Assembly (NCBI GenBank): GCA_002373875.1
Contig: DFKQ01000006.1
Location: forward strand, 14,242 to 29,719
Direction of reading: 5' to 3'
DNA length: 15,478 bases
Source of the DNA: Lachnospiraceae bacterium UBA3641
GTDB lineage: Bacteria; Bacillota; Clostridia; Lachnospirales; Lachnospiraceae
Position numbers and translations under genes: made by a program. Below, in pieces: positions 14,868 to 15,478 of this stretch; the stretch's first letter is position 1, and every line of letters starts with the position of its first letter. The notes under the pieces are model-generated. The model was given only the letters and a program-made list of their open reading frames with translations, had not been told where the DNA came from and did not search any database.

Positions 14868-15261
14868 AATTATACTTCCGGAGGTTCTTGTATTTGCCGG
14901 ACCAAATGGAAGTGGTAAATCTACAATTACCTGTATGGCAAAGACTGTTGGAGAATATATCAATGCGGACGATATAAAGAAAACCACCCTTTGCAGTGAT
15001 CTTGAAGCAGCCATGAAGGCTGAAGAACTTCGAGAAAAAATGTTATGTGAGAAAAAGGATTTTACGTTTGAAACCGTGTTATCAACAGAACGTAATTTAA
15101 ATCTTCTGATGAGAGCTAAGGATAACGGATACTTTGTCAGAGGAATATATGTTTTAACTATAGATGCCGGTGTCAATGTCGCAAGAGTTAATGCAAGAGA
15201 AGCACTTGGTGGACATGGAGTTCCTGAGGATAAAATACGTTTACGTTATTCGAAACGATAA
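14857..15261 (+). CDS. Zeta-toxin family kinase, C-terminally truncated
   Basis: P-loop kinase of the zeta/PezT group, whose members phosphorylate UDP-N-acetylglucosamine or related substrates and poison wall synthesis. The start at 14857 is chosen over ATG 14803 because GGGAG (14844-14848) fits and the P-loop then falls near the N terminus: AGPNGSGKST (14-23). INADDI (Asp-containing substrate loop), FTFETVLS (core Glu) and the lid-like ARVNAREALGGHGVPEDKIRLRY are present. The frame ends at TAA 15259-15261, giving 134 residues, while close relatives are typically near 190-200; the C-terminal helical part after RYSK is missing. The break coincides with a jump into foreign, GC-rich sequence, so this is probably a non-functional remnant even though start, Shine-Dalgarno and stop are intact. 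Confidence 0.82.
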   Translation: MSDKIILPEVLVFAGPNGSGKSTITCMAKTVGEYINADDIKKTTLCSDLEAAMKAEELREKMLCEKKDFTFETVLSTERNLNLLMRAKDNGYFVRGIYVLTIDAGVNVARVNAREALGGHGVPEDKIRLRYSKR

Positions 15262-15361
15262 CCCCGGCGCAAAGTCCCAGGGCATGAAGCAGCTCATGGC
15301 AGGCGGCGGTGTTGCACTCATCGGTATCACCCTCGTTCCCCTTCTTTCCGGACTCTTTTGA
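15254..15361 (+). pseudogene. 3' half of a Maff2-type ICE (conjugation) membrane protein gene
   Basis: In the frame beginning at 15254 the sequence reads NDNPGAKSQGMKQLMAGGG and then VALIGITLVPLLSGLF, stop TGA 15359-15361. This matches my memory of the C-terminal half of Maff2 family proteins: about 70-residue, two-helix VirB2/TrbC-like proteins of clostridial conjugative elements, whose middle reads GYGNDNPGAKSQG. The N-terminal half, start codon and Shine-Dalgarno are absent; upstream is the zeta kinase in another frame (+1). GC content is much higher than in the zeta genes. Identification is from recalled sequence only. Confidence 0.72.
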
Positions 15362-15384
15362 TAGAGACCGAATCGCATAATTTG

Positions 15385-15413
15385 TTGACAAATGGGAAGA
15401 CTGATAGTATTAT
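15385..15413 (+). promoter_or_regulatory. Strong sigma-A promoter at the right edge
   Basis: A perfect -35 TTGACA (15385-15390), 17 bases, then -10 TATTAT (15408-15413; an overlapping TATAAT lies at 15411-15416 with a 20-base spacer). The expected start is about 15420, inside the palindrome that follows. Confidence 0.82.
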
Positions 15414-15416
15414 AAT

Positions 15417-15440
15417 GGTAGGTGGGATATCCCACCTACC
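15417..15440. promoter_or_regulatory. Perfect 24-bp palindrome, probable operator
   Basis: GGTAGGTGGGAT (15417-15428) is followed directly by its exact reverse complement (15429-15440). It begins three bases after the TATAAT and covers the expected start site, an ideal place for a dimeric repressor. As RNA it would form a 10-bp hairpin with an ATAT loop at the very 5' end of the message. No T-tract follows, so it is not a terminator. I cannot assign a regulator family. Confidence 0.75.
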
Positions 15441-15461
15441 AAAGCTAAGGAGGTGACCCAG

Positions 15462-15478
15462 ATGGAGACAATCAAAGA
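15462..15478 (+). CDS. Start of an unidentified gene, cut by the window edge
   Basis: ATG at 15462 preceded by AAGGAGGTG (15447-15455, nearly full complement to the 16S rRNA end, 6 bases from the start codon). Only Met-Glu-Thr-Ile-Lys is visible. The strong promoter, operator-like palindrome and strong ribosome binding site point to a well-expressed, regulated gene. The product cannot be guessed from five residues. Confidence 0.7.

Noticed and set aside
15164..15361. A continuous frame from within the zeta gene through the Maff2 tail as one real fusion protein
   Set aside because: Its first part is the zeta gene read in the wrong frame; only the segment after about 15254 resembles a real protein. 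No ribosome binding site supports a start at 15164.
1..15478. CRISPR arrays, tRNA or rRNA genes, IS transposases or known riboswitches
   Set aside because: Read through on both strands; no regularly spaced repeats, no tRNA cloverleaf with CCA end, no transposase-like protein and no recognisable riboswitch core was seen. A covariance-model search would be more sensitive.

Overview
The window looks like a chromosomal contig from a low-to-mid GC member of the Firmicutes, most likely the Lachnospiraceae (Butyrivibrio/Roseburia/Coprococcus-like). This rests on recalled protein character (PFK with a GTIDLDIAC active-site loop, type III pantothenate kinase, DnaE with a complete PHP domain), strong AGGAGG-type ribosome binding sites, sigma-A type promoters, and a mobile-element fragment typical of clostridial ICEs. 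No database search was possible. All convincing genes are on the + strand.

Layout. (1) 1-798: the 3' two-thirds of metK, followed by a hairpin terminator. (2) 935-5409: dnaE (replicative-type DNA polymerase III alpha) and pfkA (ATP-dependent phosphofructokinase). (3) 5409-7152: a TrmH/SpoU-family RNA methyltransferase overlapping the pfkA stop, then proC. (4) 7153-8634: an AT-rich regulatory region with two sigma-A-like promoters and two matches to the WalR (YycF) box, driving a secreted SH3b + SleB/CwlJ-type cell wall hydrolase with a strong terminator. (5) 8692-10392: ornithine carbamoyltransferase, a small three-helix membrane protein, and a small acidic cytosolic protein of a poorly known family. 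(6) 10437-14472: coaX, dusB-like, greA, lysS, a run of housekeeping genes, with an internal promoter and long leader before greA and a terminator after lysS.

(7) 14573-15478: an AT-richer accessory segment. It carries a putative 63-residue antitoxin overlapping a zeta-toxin kinase. The kinase breaks off after about 134 residues and runs directly into the GC-rich 3' half of a Maff2-type ICE gene. A new promoter follows at once (TTGACA-17-TATTAT) with a perfect 24-bp palindrome on the expected transcription start and a near-perfect Shine-Dalgarno, opening a gene that leaves the window after five complete codons.

Most of the window is ordinary housekeeping DNA. The points worth attention are the WalR-like control region of the hydrolase, the zeta/Maff2 fusion point (a deletion scar, a recombination junction or an assembly artefact), the palindromic operator at the right edge, and the small unnamed proteins.
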